DNA of 64,000 bases from [Actinomadura] parvosata subsp. kistnae. Its GTDB lineage: Bacteria; Actinomycetota; Actinomycetes; Streptosporangiales; Streptosporangiaceae. This document shows positions 17,026 through 26,575 of the stretch, piece after piece (the stretch's first letter is position 1; each line of letters starts with the position of its first letter). A model generated the notes under the pieces. It searched no databases and was not told where the DNA came from. It was given only the letters and a program-made list of their open reading frames with translations. The stretch lies in assembly GCF_900323885.1 (NCBI RefSeq), contig NZ_OOHJ01000027.1, positions 124,001-188,000 of the forward strand, read 5' to 3'. Position numbers and translations under genes: made by a program.

Positions 17026-17700
17026 TCAGAACCTTGTTCGGTCCAGGGGCGCTTCAGGGGAGACGCCGTTCAGCCCGGCGGGCGTGTGCCAGCCCAGCTC
17101 CGGCGAGTAGCCGCGCACCCGCTTGGCCGGGACCCCCGCCACCACGCTGTGGTCGGGGAACACGCCCCGCACCACCGCGCCGCCCGCCACCACGCACTGG
17201 CGGCCCAGCGTGGTGCCCGGCAGGATGATCGCGCCCGTGCCGATCCACGAGCCCGAGCCGATGGAGACGGGGCTGTTGCGCGGCCACTGCCGGCCGATCG
17301 GCACGTCCGGGTCGTCGTAGACGTGGTTCTGGTCGGTGATGTAGACGTACGGGCCGGTGAAGACGTCGTCGCCGATGCGTACCGACTGGTGGGCGACGAT
17401 GTGCGAGCCCCGCCCGATCGAGCAGCTCGCGCCGATCCGCAGGATCGTGTCCGGCCCGAGATCCCGGTCGGGCACCATGCCGCACGAGAGCGACACCCGC
17501 TCGCCGACGAGCGTGTGGTCGCCGATCTCGATCCACTGCTCGCCGAAGATCGCGCCCGGCGGGAAGGCGATGCTGACCCCGGCGCCCAGATGGCGGAACC
17601 GGTAGCCGGCGGGACTCTCCGGGGAGATCGCGCCGGCGCGCCGGATCCCCGTGTATGTACGGTGAATCAACGCGCCCAAAGCCCGCCGAACTACTGACAT
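17026..17700 (-). CDS. Left-handed beta-helix acyltransferase
   Basis: A 224-residue hexapeptide-repeat transferase. Repeats run from about residue 50 onward in [LIV]-G-X4 steps, for example IGASCSIGRGSHIVAHQSVR, IGDDVFTGPYVYI, IGSGSWIGTGAIILPG and VVAGGAVVRGVFPDHSVVAG, then the family signature VPAKRVRGYSPELGW. Such enzymes move acetyl or other acyl groups from CoA onto sugars or lipids; acceptor unknown. The ATG at 17700 is preferred over the longer frame to 17823, since it leaves a compact N-terminus (MSVVRRALGALIHRTY). It is divergent from pyrG with 71 nt between. Confidence 0.85.
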   Translation of the reverse strand: MSVVRRALGALIHRTYTGIRRAGAISPESPAGYRFRHLGAGVSIAFPPGAIFGEQWIEIGDHTLVGERVSLSCGMVPDRDLGPDTILRIGASCSIGRGSHIVAHQSVRIGDDVFTGPYVYITDQNHVYDDPDVPIGRQWPRNSPVSIGSGSWIGTGAIILPGTTLGRQCVVAGGAVVRGVFPDHSVVAGVPAKRVRGYSPELGWHTPAGLNGVSPEAPLDRTRF

Positions 17701-17771
17701 AGGGACCAAAGTTACCGCTAGGTCATGCCGTTCAGGCATGTGAGGGGCGTTGTTTGATATCCTGAGAGCCC

Positions 17772-19475
17772 GTGGACACTTCGACCACACCTCGAGCCAC
17801 GGGAGCCCCTTTGCGCAGCGCATCGCAAACCAAGCATCTGTTCGTCACCGGCGGTGTCGCCTCCAGTCTCGGCAAGGGGCTCACGGCATCCAGCCTCGGT
17901 CGCCTGCTCAAAGGGCGCGGTCTCAGGGTCACCATGCAGAAGCTCGACCCTTACCTCAACGTCGACCCCGGCACCATGAACCCGTTCCAGCACGGCGAGG
18001 TGTTCGTCACCGACGACGGCGCCGAGACCGACCTCGACGTCGGCCACTACGAGCGCTTCCTCGACACCGACCTGCACGGCTCCGCCAACGTGACCACCGG
18101 CCAGGTCTACTCCAACGTCATCGCCAAGGAGCGGCGCGGCGAATACCTCGGCGACACCGTCCAGGTCATCCCGCACATCACGAACGAGATCAAGGACCGG
18201 ATCCGGGGGATGGCCGGCCCTGACGTGGACGTCGTCATCACCGAGGTCGGCGGCACCGTCGGCGACATCGAGTCGCTGCCGTTCCTGGAGGCCGTGCGCC
18301 AGATCAGGCACGAGGTCGGCCGCGACAACGTGTTCTTCCTGCACGTGTCGCTGCTGCCGTACATCGGCCCGTCCGGAGAGCTGAAGACCAAGCCCACCCA
18401 GCACAGCGTCTCGGCGCTGCGCAGCATCGGCATCCAGCCCGACGCCATCGTCCTGCGCTCCGACCGGCCCGTCCAGACCGCGATCAAGCGCAAGATCAGC
18501 CTCATGTGCGACGTCGACGAGGACGCCGTCGTCTCCGCCGTGGACGCCGCCTCCATCTACGACATCCCCAAGGTGCTGCACTCCGAGGGCCTCGACGCGT
18601 ACGTCGTGCGCCGGCTCGGCCTGCCCTTCCGCGACGTCGACTGGAAGGAGTGGGAGCAGCTCCTGCGCCGCGTGCACCGGCCGGCCAAGGAGGTCACGGT
18701 CGCGCTCGTCGGCAAGTACATCGACCTGCCGGACGCGTACCTGTCGGTCACCGAGGCGCTGCGCGCCGGCGGGTTCGCCAACGACGCCCGCGTCAACATC
18801 CGCTGGGTCAAGAGCGACGACTGCGAGACCCCCGAGGGCGCCGAGCGCGAGCTCGACGGCGTCGACGGCGTGCTCATCCCCGGCGGCTTCGGCGTGCGCG
18901 GCATCGAGGGCAAGATCGGCGCCATCCGCCACGCCCGCGAGAACAAGATCCCGCTGCTCGGCATCTGCCTCGGCATGCAGGGCATGGTCATCGAGGCCGC
19001 CCGCAACATGGCCGGCATCGAGGACGCCAACTCCGCCGAGTTCGACCCCGACACCAAGCACCCGGTCATCTCCACCATGGCCGACCAGGAGGACGTCGTC
19101 GCCGGCGAGCGCGACATGGGCGGCACCATGCGCCTGGGCAGCTACACCGCCAAGCTCGGCGAGGGCACCCTGGCCAGGCAGCTCTACGGCGGCAAGGCCA
19201 AGGCCGACGAGCGCCACCGCCACCGCTACGAGGTCAACAACGCCTACCGCGACAAGCTGGAGGCGGTCGGGCTCGTCTTCTCCGGCCTGTCGCCCGACGG
19301 CCGCCTGGTCGAGTACACCGAGCTGCCGACCGACGTCCACCCCTTCTTCATCGGCACCCAGGCCCACCCCGAGTTCCGCTCCCGGCCGACGCGGGCCAAC
19401 CCGATGTTCAAGGGCCTCATCAACGCCGCACTCGCCTACGCCGACAGCCGCGTCGGTGCCAAGGTGGGCCCATGA
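17772..19475 (+). CDS. pyrG: CTP synthase
   Basis: Makes CTP from UTP, ATP and glutamine. The 567-residue protein has the synthetase domain with VTGGVASSLGKGLTASSLGR (ATP-binding loop) and EVGGTVGDIESLPFLEA. The glutaminase domain follows from about residue 300, with the catalytic Cys in LLGICLGMQGMVIEA and the His/Glu dyad in GTQAHPEFRSRP. It starts with GTG 17772; a 14-residue N-terminal extension before KHLFVTGG is usual in actinomycetes. Just upstream TTTGATATCC is a possible -10 region only 16 nt before the start. It opens the conserved block that continues with NUDIX, xerD and parA. Confidence 0.97.
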   Translation: MDTSTTPRATGAPLRSASQTKHLFVTGGVASSLGKGLTASSLGRLLKGRGLRVTMQKLDPYLNVDPGTMNPFQHGEVFVTDDGAETDLDVGHYERFLDTDLHGSANVTTGQVYSNVIAKERRGEYLGDTVQVIPHITNEIKDRIRGMAGPDVDVVITEVGGTVGDIESLPFLEAVRQIRHEVGRDNVFFLHVSLLPYIGPSGELKTKPTQHSVSALRSIGIQPDAIVLRSDRPVQTAIKRKISLMCDVDEDAVVSAVDAASIYDIPKVLHSEGLDAYVVRRLGLPFRDVDWKEWEQLLRRVHRPAKEVTVALVGKYIDLPDAYLSVTEALRAGGFANDARVNIRWVKSDDCETPEGAERELDGVDGVLIPGGFGVRGIEGKIGAIRHARENKIPLLGICLGMQGMVIEAARNMAGIEDANSAEFDPDTKHPVISTMADQEDVVAGERDMGGTMRLGSYTAKLGEGTLARQLYGGKAKADERHRHRYEVNNAYRDKLEAVGLVFSGLSPDGRLVEYTELPTDVHPFFIGTQAHPEFRSRPTRANPMFKGLINAALAYADSRVGAKVGP

Positions 19476-19548
19476 ACGCCGGAGCGACGAGCCTCGGCCC
19501 GGAGGCGGCAGCTTGCGTAACCACGCAGGGCCGGAAGCGAGTGCGACC

Positions 19549-20160
19549 ATGAACATCGAAGACACGCCCGAGTCGTGGGACGTCGTCGATTCCAAGCACC
19601 GGTTCAAGGGCTACGTGATCGAAGTCGTCACCGACACAGTCAAGATGCCTCGTGACGAGGTCGCCGACCGCGACTACGTCGTGCACCCGGGGGCCGTCGC
19701 CGTGGTCGCGCTCGACGAGCACGACCGCGTCCTGATGATCAGGCAGTACCGCCACCCCACCCGGCACCTCATGTGGGAGCTGCCCGCCGGGATCCGCGAC
19801 GTGGCAGGCGAACCGCTCGTCACCACCGCCGCCCGCGAGCTGGCCGAGGAGGCCGGCTACCGCGCCGACACCTGGTACACCCTGGTCGACCTGCGTTCCT
19901 CGCCGGGCATGACCGACGAGCGGGTCCGCGTGTTCCTCGCGCGCGGCCTGAGCAGGATCCCCGACGAGGAGAACGGCTTCGTGCACCGGCACGAGGAGAT
20001 CGACATGCCGGTCGAATGGGTCCCTCTGGCCGACGCGGTCGAGAAGGCGCTCATGGGAATGATCCACAATTCCTCGACCGTGGCCGGTATCCTCGCCGCA
20101 TATGCGGCATCGGTCGAGGGGCACGCCCTGCTCCGCCCGGCCGACGCCCCGGAGGCGTGA
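19549..20160 (+). CDS. NUDIX hydrolase, ADP-ribose pyrophosphatase type
   Basis: A 203-residue NUDIX protein. The box is GIRDVAGEPLVTTAARELAE then EAGY, with the REXXEE metal ligands present (RELAEE). The N-terminal strand region FKGYVIEVVTDTVKMPRDE and the motif IRQYRHPTRHLMWELPAG are typical of ADP-ribose pyrophosphatases, which hydrolyse ADP-ribose to AMP and ribose-5-phosphate. Gene order pyrG-NUDIX-xerD is conserved in actinomycetes. ATG 19549 has a GGAAGCGAG ribosome-site-like stretch upstream; the frame is open earlier but its codons are not homologous. Confidence 0.93.
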   Translation: MNIEDTPESWDVVDSKHRFKGYVIEVVTDTVKMPRDEVADRDYVVHPGAVAVVALDEHDRVLMIRQYRHPTRHLMWELPAGIRDVAGEPLVTTAARELAEEAGYRADTWYTLVDLRSSPGMTDERVRVFLARGLSRIPDEENGFVHRHEEIDMPVEWVPLADAVEKALMGMIHNSSTVAGILAAYAASVEGHALLRPADAPEA

Positions 20161-20175
20161 CGGAAGGACCAGTTC

Positions 20176-21081
20176 GTGGAGGCGGTGCTCTCCAGCTACC
20201 TCGCCCATCTGGCCGTGGAGCGCGGCCTGGCCGCCAACACGCTCGCGTCCTACCGCCGTGACCTGCGCCGGTACTTCGAACACCTCCAGGCGCGCGGCCG
20301 CCTGGAGCTCGACGAGGTGGGGGAGGCCGACGTGCTGGCCTTCCTCGCGGCGCTGCGCGAGGGCGACGGCGAGCACCCCGCCCTCGTCGCCAGCTCCGCC
20401 GCCCGCGCCGTCTCCGCCGTGCGCGGGCTGCACCGCTTCGCCCTGCGCGAAGGCGTCACGGCCCACGACCCCGCCCACGAGGTACGCCCGCCGCGCCAGC
20501 TCCGCCGGCTGCCCAAGGCCATCGGCGTGGACGAGGTCGAACGCCTCATCGCCGCCTCCGGCCCCGACGGCGCCCCCCTCACGCTGCGCAACCGCGCCCT
20601 GCTCGAGGTCCTGTACGGCACCGGCGCCCGCATCTCCGAGGCCGTCGGGCTGGCCGTCGACGACCTGGAGGACGACCAGGTGCGCCTGCACGGCAAGGGC
20701 GGCCGCACCCGCGTCGTCCCCCTGGGCAGGTACGCCCGTTCGGCGCTGGACGCGTACCTCGTGCGGGCCCGCCCCGGGCTGCTCGCCCACGGCCGCGGCA
20801 CCCCCGCCGTCTTCCTCAACGCCCGCGGCGGCCGGCTGACCAGGCAGGGAGCCTGGGAGGTGCTCCAGGCCGCCGCCGAACGAGCCGGACTCGACGGGAT
20901 AAGCCCGCACGTACTCCGGCATTCCTTTGCAACTCACCTCATCGACGGCGGCGCTGACGTTAGGGTGGTACAGGAGTTGCTGGGCCACGCCTCGGTGACG
21001 ACCACACAGGTCTACACCCTGGTCACGGTCGACAAACTTCGCGAGGTCTACGCCGCCGCGCATCCACGCGCCCGGCAGTGA
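20176..21081 (+). CDS. xerD: Site-specific tyrosine recombinase XerD
   Basis: Resolves chromosome dimers at dif together with XerC. In 301 residues it has the N-terminal core-binding SAM-like domain (YLAHLAVERGLAANTLASYR) and the catalytic domain with all active residues visible: Arg in GTGARISEAVGL, Lys in LHGKGGRTRVVPLG, His-X-X-Arg in ISPHVLRHSFATHLI, the second His in LLGHASVTTTQ and the nucleophile Tyr in QVYTLVTVDKLR. It begins with GTG 20176, 15 nt after the NUDIX stop. Its place before parA-scpAB agrees with the conserved order. Confidence 0.96.
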   Translation: MEAVLSSYLAHLAVERGLAANTLASYRRDLRRYFEHLQARGRLELDEVGEADVLAFLAALREGDGEHPALVASSAARAVSAVRGLHRFALREGVTAHDPAHEVRPPRQLRRLPKAIGVDEVERLIAASGPDGAPLTLRNRALLEVLYGTGARISEAVGLAVDDLEDDQVRLHGKGGRTRVVPLGRYARSALDAYLVRARPGLLAHGRGTPAVFLNARGGRLTRQGAWEVLQAAAERAGLDGISPHVLRHSFATHLIDGGADVRVVQELLGHASVTTTQVYTLVTVDKLREVYAAAHPRARQ

Positions 21082-21124
21082 TCTATAGTCTTTTGGGACG
21101 TGCGCCGGCCCACGGCGTGCCGCC

Positions 21125-21154
21125 TTGCCGCGTTAAGTAGTGACGCCATAGTGT
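21125..21154 (+). promoter_or_regulatory. Candidate promoter of the parA-scpAB-rluB genes
   Basis: TTGCCG (21125-21130) and TAGTGT (21149-21154) are separated by 18 bp, close to the actinomycete housekeeping pattern TTGACN-N18-TAGNNT, and lie 46 nt before the parA GTG. A second -10-like TATAGT at about 21085 overlaps the end of xerD's untranslated tail. Confidence 0.45.
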
Positions 21155-21199
21155 CCGTCCGGACGGTCCGGTTCGGGATCGTCAGGGAGGTTCGAGCTG

Positions 21200-22141
21200 G
21201 TGACTGTGGAGACCAAGGGTTCGACCCCGGGGACCCCCGACAACCCCTGGGGCGACACCAAGACCAACGCGCCTTCCAACGGCGTCAATCTCGGCCCGAC
21301 GCAGCGGCCACGACCGGTGTTCCCGGATCCGGTGCCCCCGGCGGTGCACGGCCCGGCGCGCGTGGTCGCGATGGTCAACCAGAAGGGTGGCGTCGGCAAG
21401 ACCACCACCACCATCAACCTGGGCGCCGCACTCGTCGAGTACGGCCTCAAGGTGCTGCTGGTCGACTTCGACCCGCAGGGCGCGCTGTCCGTCGGCCTGG
21501 GCATCAACCCGCTCCAGCTCGACCTGACCGTCTACAACCTGCTCATGGAGCGCGGCGTCACCGCCGAAGAGGTGCTGCTGCAGACCGGCGTCGAGGGCCT
21601 CGACCTGCTGCCCAGCAACATCGACCTGTCCGCCGCCGAAGTCCAGCTCGTCACCGAGGTCGCCCGCGAGCAGGTGCTCGGCCGCGTCATCAAGCCGCTC
21701 CTGCCGCACTACGACGTGTGCCTCATCGACTGCCAGCCGTCGCTCGGCCTGCTCACCATCAACGCGCTCACCTGCGCCCACGGCGTCATGGTGCCGCTGG
21801 AGTGCGAGTTCTTCGCCCTGCGCGGCGTCGCCCTGCTCATGGACACCATCTCCAAAGTCCAGGAGCGGCTCAACGAAGAGCTCGAGATCGAGGGCCTGCT
21901 CGCCACCATGTACGACGCCCGCACCCTGCACGGGCGCGAAGTGCTGGCCCGCGTCGTGGAGGCGTTCGGCGACAAGGTGTTCCACACCGTCATCAACCGC
22001 ACGGTGCGCTTCCCCGACGCCACGGTCGCCGGCGAGCCGATCACGACGTTCGACCCGTCGTCCCTCGGCGCCAACGCCTACCGTGAGCTGGCCCGCGAGG
22101 TGCTCTCGCGCTGGCCGGCGCCTGCCACAATGGCCAGGTGA
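21200..22141 (+). CDS. ParA/Soj-family partition ATPase
   Basis: A 313-residue Walker ATPase with a 50-residue Pro/Thr-rich lead. The deviant Walker A is VNQKGGVGKTTTTINLG, followed by LLVDFDPQGALSVGLG (Walker A prime) and YDVCLIDCQPSLGLLTINAL (Walker B). This copy sits beside scpA and scpB rather than parB, as is general in actinomycetes, so it is the paralogue of the origin-partition ParA and probably acts with the condensin subunits in chromosome organisation (inference). Starts at GTG 21200; its TGA overlaps the GTG of scpA. Confidence 0.93.
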   Translation: MTVETKGSTPGTPDNPWGDTKTNAPSNGVNLGPTQRPRPVFPDPVPPAVHGPARVVAMVNQKGGVGKTTTTINLGAALVEYGLKVLLVDFDPQGALSVGLGINPLQLDLTVYNLLMERGVTAEEVLLQTGVEGLDLLPSNIDLSAAEVQLVTEVAREQVLGRVIKPLLPHYDVCLIDCQPSLGLLTINALTCAHGVMVPLECEFFALRGVALLMDTISKVQERLNEELEIEGLLATMYDARTLHGREVLARVVEAFGDKVFHTVINRTVRFPDATVAGEPITTFDPSSLGANAYRELAREVLSRWPAPATMAR

Positions 22142-22959
22142 CCACCGAGCAGCCGCCGCCCCCGCAGGGCTTCCAGGTCCACCTGGACGTCTTCGAGGGC
22201 CCCTTCGACCTGCTCCTCGGCCTCATCGCCAAGCACAAGCTCGACATCACCGAGGTCTCCCTCTCCAAGGTCACCGACGAGTTCATCGCCTACATCCGCT
22301 CCCGCGGCCCCGAATGGGACCTCGACCAGACCAGCCACTTCCTGCTGGTCGCCGCCACCCTGCTCGACCTCAAGGCGGCCCGGCTGCTGCCCAGCGGCGA
22401 AGTCGAGGACGAGGAAGACCTCGCCCTGCTGGAGGCCCGCGACCTGCTGTTCGCGCGGCTGCTGCAGTACAAGGCGTACAAAGAAGTCGCCAAGGTCTTC
22501 GCGGGCCGCATGGCCGAAGAGGCGCTGCGCTTCCCCCGTACCGTGCCCATGGAAGAGCAGTTCGCCAACCTCCTGCCCGAGCTCATCCTCGGCATCGGCC
22601 CCGAACAGCTCGCCCGCATCGCCGCCAAGGCCTTCACCCCCAAACTGCCGCCCACCGTCAACCTGGGCCACGTCTACCAGCCGCTGGCCAGCGTCAAGGA
22701 GCAGGCGGCCATCCTCGTCATGCACCTGCGCCGGCTCCGGCGCGCCACCTTCCGCCAGCTCGTCGCCGACTGCGACGGCACCTTCGAGGTCATCGCCCGG
22801 TTCCTGGCCGTGCTGGAGCTCTTCCGGGAGTCGGCGGTGACGTTCGAACAGGTCGAACCCCTGGGCGACCTGCACGTGACCTGGACGGGCTCCGACGACG
22901 GCGACGTCGCGGTGGGGGACGACTACGAGGAAACCGCGGAGAAACCAACTCATGAATGA
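22138..22959 (+). CDS. scpA: Segregation and condensation protein A
   Basis: Kleisin subunit that bridges SMC heads. The 273-residue protein opens with the kleisin N-terminal region FQVHLDVFEGPFDLLLGLIA and KHKLDITEVSLSKVTDEFIA, contains an acidic middle (SGEVEDEEDLALLEARDLLF), and ends with the winged-helix part (LRRATFRQLVADCDGTFEVI, FLAVLELFRESAVTFEQ). GTG 22138 shares bases with the parA stop (GTGA) and its own stop overlaps the scpB ATG, implying translational coupling of the three genes. Confidence 0.96.
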   Translation: MTTEQPPPPQGFQVHLDVFEGPFDLLLGLIAKHKLDITEVSLSKVTDEFIAYIRSRGPEWDLDQTSHFLLVAATLLDLKAARLLPSGEVEDEEDLALLEARDLLFARLLQYKAYKEVAKVFAGRMAEEALRFPRTVPMEEQFANLLPELILGIGPEQLARIAAKAFTPKLPPTVNLGHVYQPLASVKEQAAILVMHLRRLRRATFRQLVADCDGTFEVIARFLAVLELFRESAVTFEQVEPLGDLHVTWTGSDDGDVAVGDDYEETAEKPTHE

Positions 22960-24524
22960 CGACAACCCACTGCCCACCCCTCGCCGCTCCCCCGACGCGG
23001 ACCCACCCCTCCCCGCCTGGATGACCCTCCCCGGCTCCCTCGCCCAACCCGGCGCCCCGCAGGTGGAAGCCGAGCACGCCGTTGAGGACGCGGGGGTCGA
23101 GAGCACGGGACCGGACGCGGCGGACGGGCACGGTGCCGGCATCGAGGATCCCGCACTTGAGCACACCGGCCCGGAGAACGCGGCCAGCGGTGACCTTGAG
23201 GACGCCGACGCGGCGGGCGCTGGGCATGCGGACGTCGTGGCGGACGACGCGATTGGCGCGCTGGGCGCGGGGCTTGGGGCGCCGGGTCGGCGGGTCGTGG
23301 TGCGGTGGAGTTCGGCGCAACGCGCGCGCCCGAGGACGCGGCCGCCCCGGAGGCTGAGGCGGCGGCCCGGCCGGGCGAGTCGGGCGCTGAGGCGGCGGCC
23401 CGGCAGGTGCGACGGGTGCTGGCCATGCGGACGTCGGGGCGGACAGCGCGGTCGGCGCGCTGGACGCCGGGCTTGTGGGCGCCGGGTCGGCGGGTCGTGG
23501 TGCGGTGGAACTCGGCGCAACGCGCGCGCCCGAGGAGGTGGCCGCCCCGGACGCGGAGGCGGCGGCCCCGGCGGGCGCTGGGCTTGCGGGCATCGGGGCG
23601 GACGACGCGGTGGGCGCGTCGGATGTGGGGCTTGTGGGCGTAGGAGCGGACGGCGCGGCGGGCGCTGGGCTTGCGGACGCCGGGGCGGACGACGCGGGCG
23701 CGTTGGACGCGGTGCTTGGGGGCGCCGGGTCGGCGGGTCGTGGTGCGGCGGAGTTCGGCGCAACGCGCGCGCCCGAGGAGGTGGCCGCCCCGGACGTGGA
23801 GGCGGCGGCCCCGGCGGGCGCTGGGCTTGTGGGCATCGGGGTGGATGACGCGGGCGCGTTGGACGCGGGGCTTGTGGGCGCTGGGTCGGCGGGTCGTGGT
23901 GTGGCGGAGTTCGGCGCAACTGGCGCGTCCGAGGAGGCGGTTGAGGGCTCTGGGGTCGAGGGGGCCGGGGGAAATGGGGGAGGGCCGACGCTGGAGGCGG
24001 CGTTGGAGGCTATCCTGCTTGTGGTTGACGAGCCCGTCGCCGAGGTGACCCTGGCCCAGGTGCTGGAGCGGCCCACACACGAGGTGGGTGCCGCTCTGCG
24101 TGCTCTGGCCGCGGAATACACCGCCGCCGGGCGGGGTTTTGACTTGAGAGAAGTCGCGGGCGGCTGGCGGTTCTACACGCGGGCCGATTGCGCGGCGCTG
24201 GTCGAGCGGTTCGTACGCGACGGCCAGCAGACGCGGCTGACCCAGGCCGCGCTGGAGACACTCGCGGTCGTGGCCTACCGGCAGCCGGTGAGCCGCGCCC
24301 GTGTCGCCGCCATTCGCGGCGTCAACAGCGACGGCGTCATGCGAACGCTCGTCGCCAGGGGGCTGGTCGAAGAGGCCGGCACCGACCCGGAGAGCCAGGC
24401 AGTGCTCTACCGGACAAGCTCATACTTCCTTGAACGTCTGGGACTGCGGGACCTGAGCGAGCTCCCCGAGCTCGCGCCCTTCCTCCCCGACGACGTGGAA
24501 AATCTCGAGGAGACAACAAAGTGA
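22952..24524 (+). CDS. scpB: Segregation and condensation protein B with a long repetitive N-terminus; two frameshifts as assembled
   Basis: The conserved ScpB core (about 180 residues, from 23985) is intact: LEAALEAILLVVDEPVAEVT, the winged-helix repeats and LAVVAYRQPVSRARVAAIRG. The likely start is the ATG at 22952, which overlaps the scpA stop. Between lie about 345 codons of Ala/Gly-rich repeats in which a block containing GAGSAGRGAVELGATRAPEE occurs four times. Reading through this needs one extra G at 23276-23279 and one extra C at 23399-23401. Restored, the protein would be about 524 residues against roughly 200-250 for ordinary ScpB. ScpB dimers bind the ScpA kleisin. Whether the long lead is translated cannot be decided here; the next gene's GTG overlaps its stop. 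Confidence 0.85.
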
Positions 24525-26496
24525 TCAACAGGCGTAGCACCCCGTCCGGTGATGGACGCGGTCGTGGACGTGCCGCCGGCTCCGGCCGTGCCGGGCGTCC
24601 CGCCTTCCGCTCCGACGACACCCGCGGCGGTTTCCGCCGCGACGACGACTCCCGCGGCGGCGGCCCCGCCGTGACGAGCGCGCCTCGCGTGATTCGCTGC
24701 GCGCCGACCGGGGCGGCACCCGCGCCCGGTACGGAGGCAGGCGCGACGGCGACAACGAGGGCCGTTCCGCCCGCGACGACCGCTTCGGCGGCGACCGCGG
24801 CAGCCGTTTCGGCGGCGAACGTGGCGACCGCTTCGGCGGTGGCCGTGGGGATCGTGGAGACCGCTTCGATGGTGGCCGTGGCGACCGCGGTGACCGTGGC
24901 GGCAGGGACGAGCGTGACGGCCGTTACGGCCGTGATGACCGGTCCGGAGGTCGCGGTGAGCGCGATGACCGCTTCGGTGGCCGCGCCGACCGCTTCGGCG
25001 CCGGCCGGAGTGACCGTCCCGCCCGCGATGACCGCTTCGGCGGTGGCCGCGCCGACCGTCCCGCCCGTGAGGAGCGGTTCGGTGGCCGGGGTGACCGTCC
25101 CGTCCGCGATGACCGGTTCGGACGTGGTGAGCGTGGTCCGCGCGGCGAGGAGCGGGGCGGTTTCCGTTCCGACCGGCGTGATGACCGGCGTGACGACCGC
25201 CGCTACGAGAGCCGCGACGCGGGCCGTGACTCAGGACGCGACGACCGCAGTTACACGAGCCGCGACGACCGCGGCTACGTAAGCCGTGACGACCGTCGTG
25301 ACGACCGGGCCGGTGGGTTCCGGGCGGGGCGGAGCGGGCGTAGGGAGGAGTTCGCGCCGAGGTCGGCCGGCTCGACCCGGTCCCGTTACGGCCGCCGCGA
25401 CGGCGACGACCGTCAGGGCGGCGACCGCCGCGCGCCGCGCCGTGACGGCGTGCAGACGATCGGCGGCGGCCCCAGGCGCGGCGGCGGCTCCCAGAGCTTC
25501 GGCCAGGGCTATGGGCAGGGCAATGGCCAGGGTTACGGTCAGCGCTCCGGTCAGGGCTCTCGGCAGGGTTACGGCCAGGGCTCCGCGCAGGGCCGCAGTC
25601 AGGGCTCCGCACAGGGCCGGGGTCAGGGGTCCGGGCAGAGTTACGGGCAGGGCGCCGGGCAGACTTACGGCAGCCCGCAGGAGAGGCGGGTGAAGGCGGC
25701 CAGGCAGCCGCTGCGCGACCACGCCTTCTACCCCGAGGGCTACACCGACGAGCGCGACACCACCGAGGTCCCCGGCGGCGTGCGGCTGCAGAAGGTGCTC
25801 GCGCAGGCGGGCGTGGCCAGCCGCAGGGCGTGCGAGGAGATGATCGGCGAGGGCCGGGTCACGGTGAACGGCCAGGTCGTGCGGAGGTTCGGCGCGAAGG
25901 TCGACCCGGCGACGCAGGTCATCCACGTCGACGGCAAGCGCATCCCGACGGCTCCCGACCTCGTCTACTACGCCCTGAACAAGCCCATCGGCGTCGTCTC
26001 GACGATGGACGACCCGCAGGGCCGCCCGTGCCTGGCCGACTATGTGGAGGAGCTGGCGCCGCGGCTGTTCCACGTGGGCCGGCTCGACACCGAGACCGAG
26101 GGCCTGCTGCTGCTCACCAACGACGGCGAGCTGGCCAACCGGCTGACGCACCCGAGCTACGGCGTGCAGAAGAAGTACTGGGCGAAGGTGCCGGGGCCGA
26201 TCCCGCGCGACCTGGGCCGCCGGCTCAAGCAGGGCATCGAGCTGGAGGACGGCATCGCCAGGGCGGACTCGTTCTCGATCGTGCAGGAGCACGGCCAGCA
26301 GGCGCTGGTCGAGGTCGTCCTGCATGAGGGGCGCAAGCACGTGGTGCGGCGGATGCTGGAGGAGGCCGGTCACCGGGTGATCGACCTGGCCAGGATCGAG
26401 TTCGGGCCGGTGAAGCTGGGCCGGACGAAGCCCGGCACCGTCAGGGCGCTGACCTTGAAGGAAGTCGGCGAGCTGTACGCGGCCGTGAAGCTGTAA
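24521..26496 (+). CDS. rluB: 23S rRNA pseudouridine synthase RluB with a disordered Arg/Gly/Asp-rich N-terminus; one frameshift as assembled
   Basis: The catalytic part (from about 25760) has an S4 RNA-binding domain (VRLQKVLAQAGVASRRACEE) and the RsuA/RluB synthase domain with the catalytic Asp in GRLDTETEGLLLLTNDGEL. Upstream are about 300 codons of low complexity: many steps like DDRFGGGRADRPARDE (RGG-like), then a Gly/Gln stretch of the type GYGQGNGQGYGQ. The start codon at 24521 overlaps the scpB stop, but its frame and the enzyme frame differ by one base. Adding one C to the CCCC at 24664-24667 joins them into a protein of about 658 residues. The extension probably increases RNA affinity (inference). 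Followed by a hairpin terminator. Confidence 0.85.
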
Positions 26497-26512
26497 TCTG
26501 GCCGGACGAAGG

Positions 26513-26538
26513 AGCCCGTGCGAACCTCCGCACGGGCT
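26513..26538. terminator. Hairpin terminator after rluB
   Basis: AGCCCGTGCG and CGCACGGGCT pair as a perfect 10-bp stem around a 6-nt loop, 16 nt after the rluB stop and 37 nt before aroH. It may separate the segregation genes from the aromatic-acid genes. Confidence 0.65.
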
Positions 26539-26575
26539 TCGCGTCTATGGAACCCGTCGGAAGGGGACGAACCAC

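Noticed and set aside
19420..21063. 547-codon minus-strand frame opposite NUDIX and xerD
   Set aside because: Shadow of two well-conserved genes; GC-rich third positions keep antisense frames open.
21082..21199. parS/ParB site near the ParA-like gene
   Set aside because: No TGTTTCACGTGAAACA-like sequence is present, and no parB follows; this ParA belongs to the scpAB group.
24521..25282. 253-residue Ala/Thr/Val-rich protein
   Set aside because: After about 50 codons the frame leaves the RGG-type reading. The other frame gives regular RGG/DR repeats that connect to RluB, so this is the out-of-frame product of a missing C at 24664-24667.
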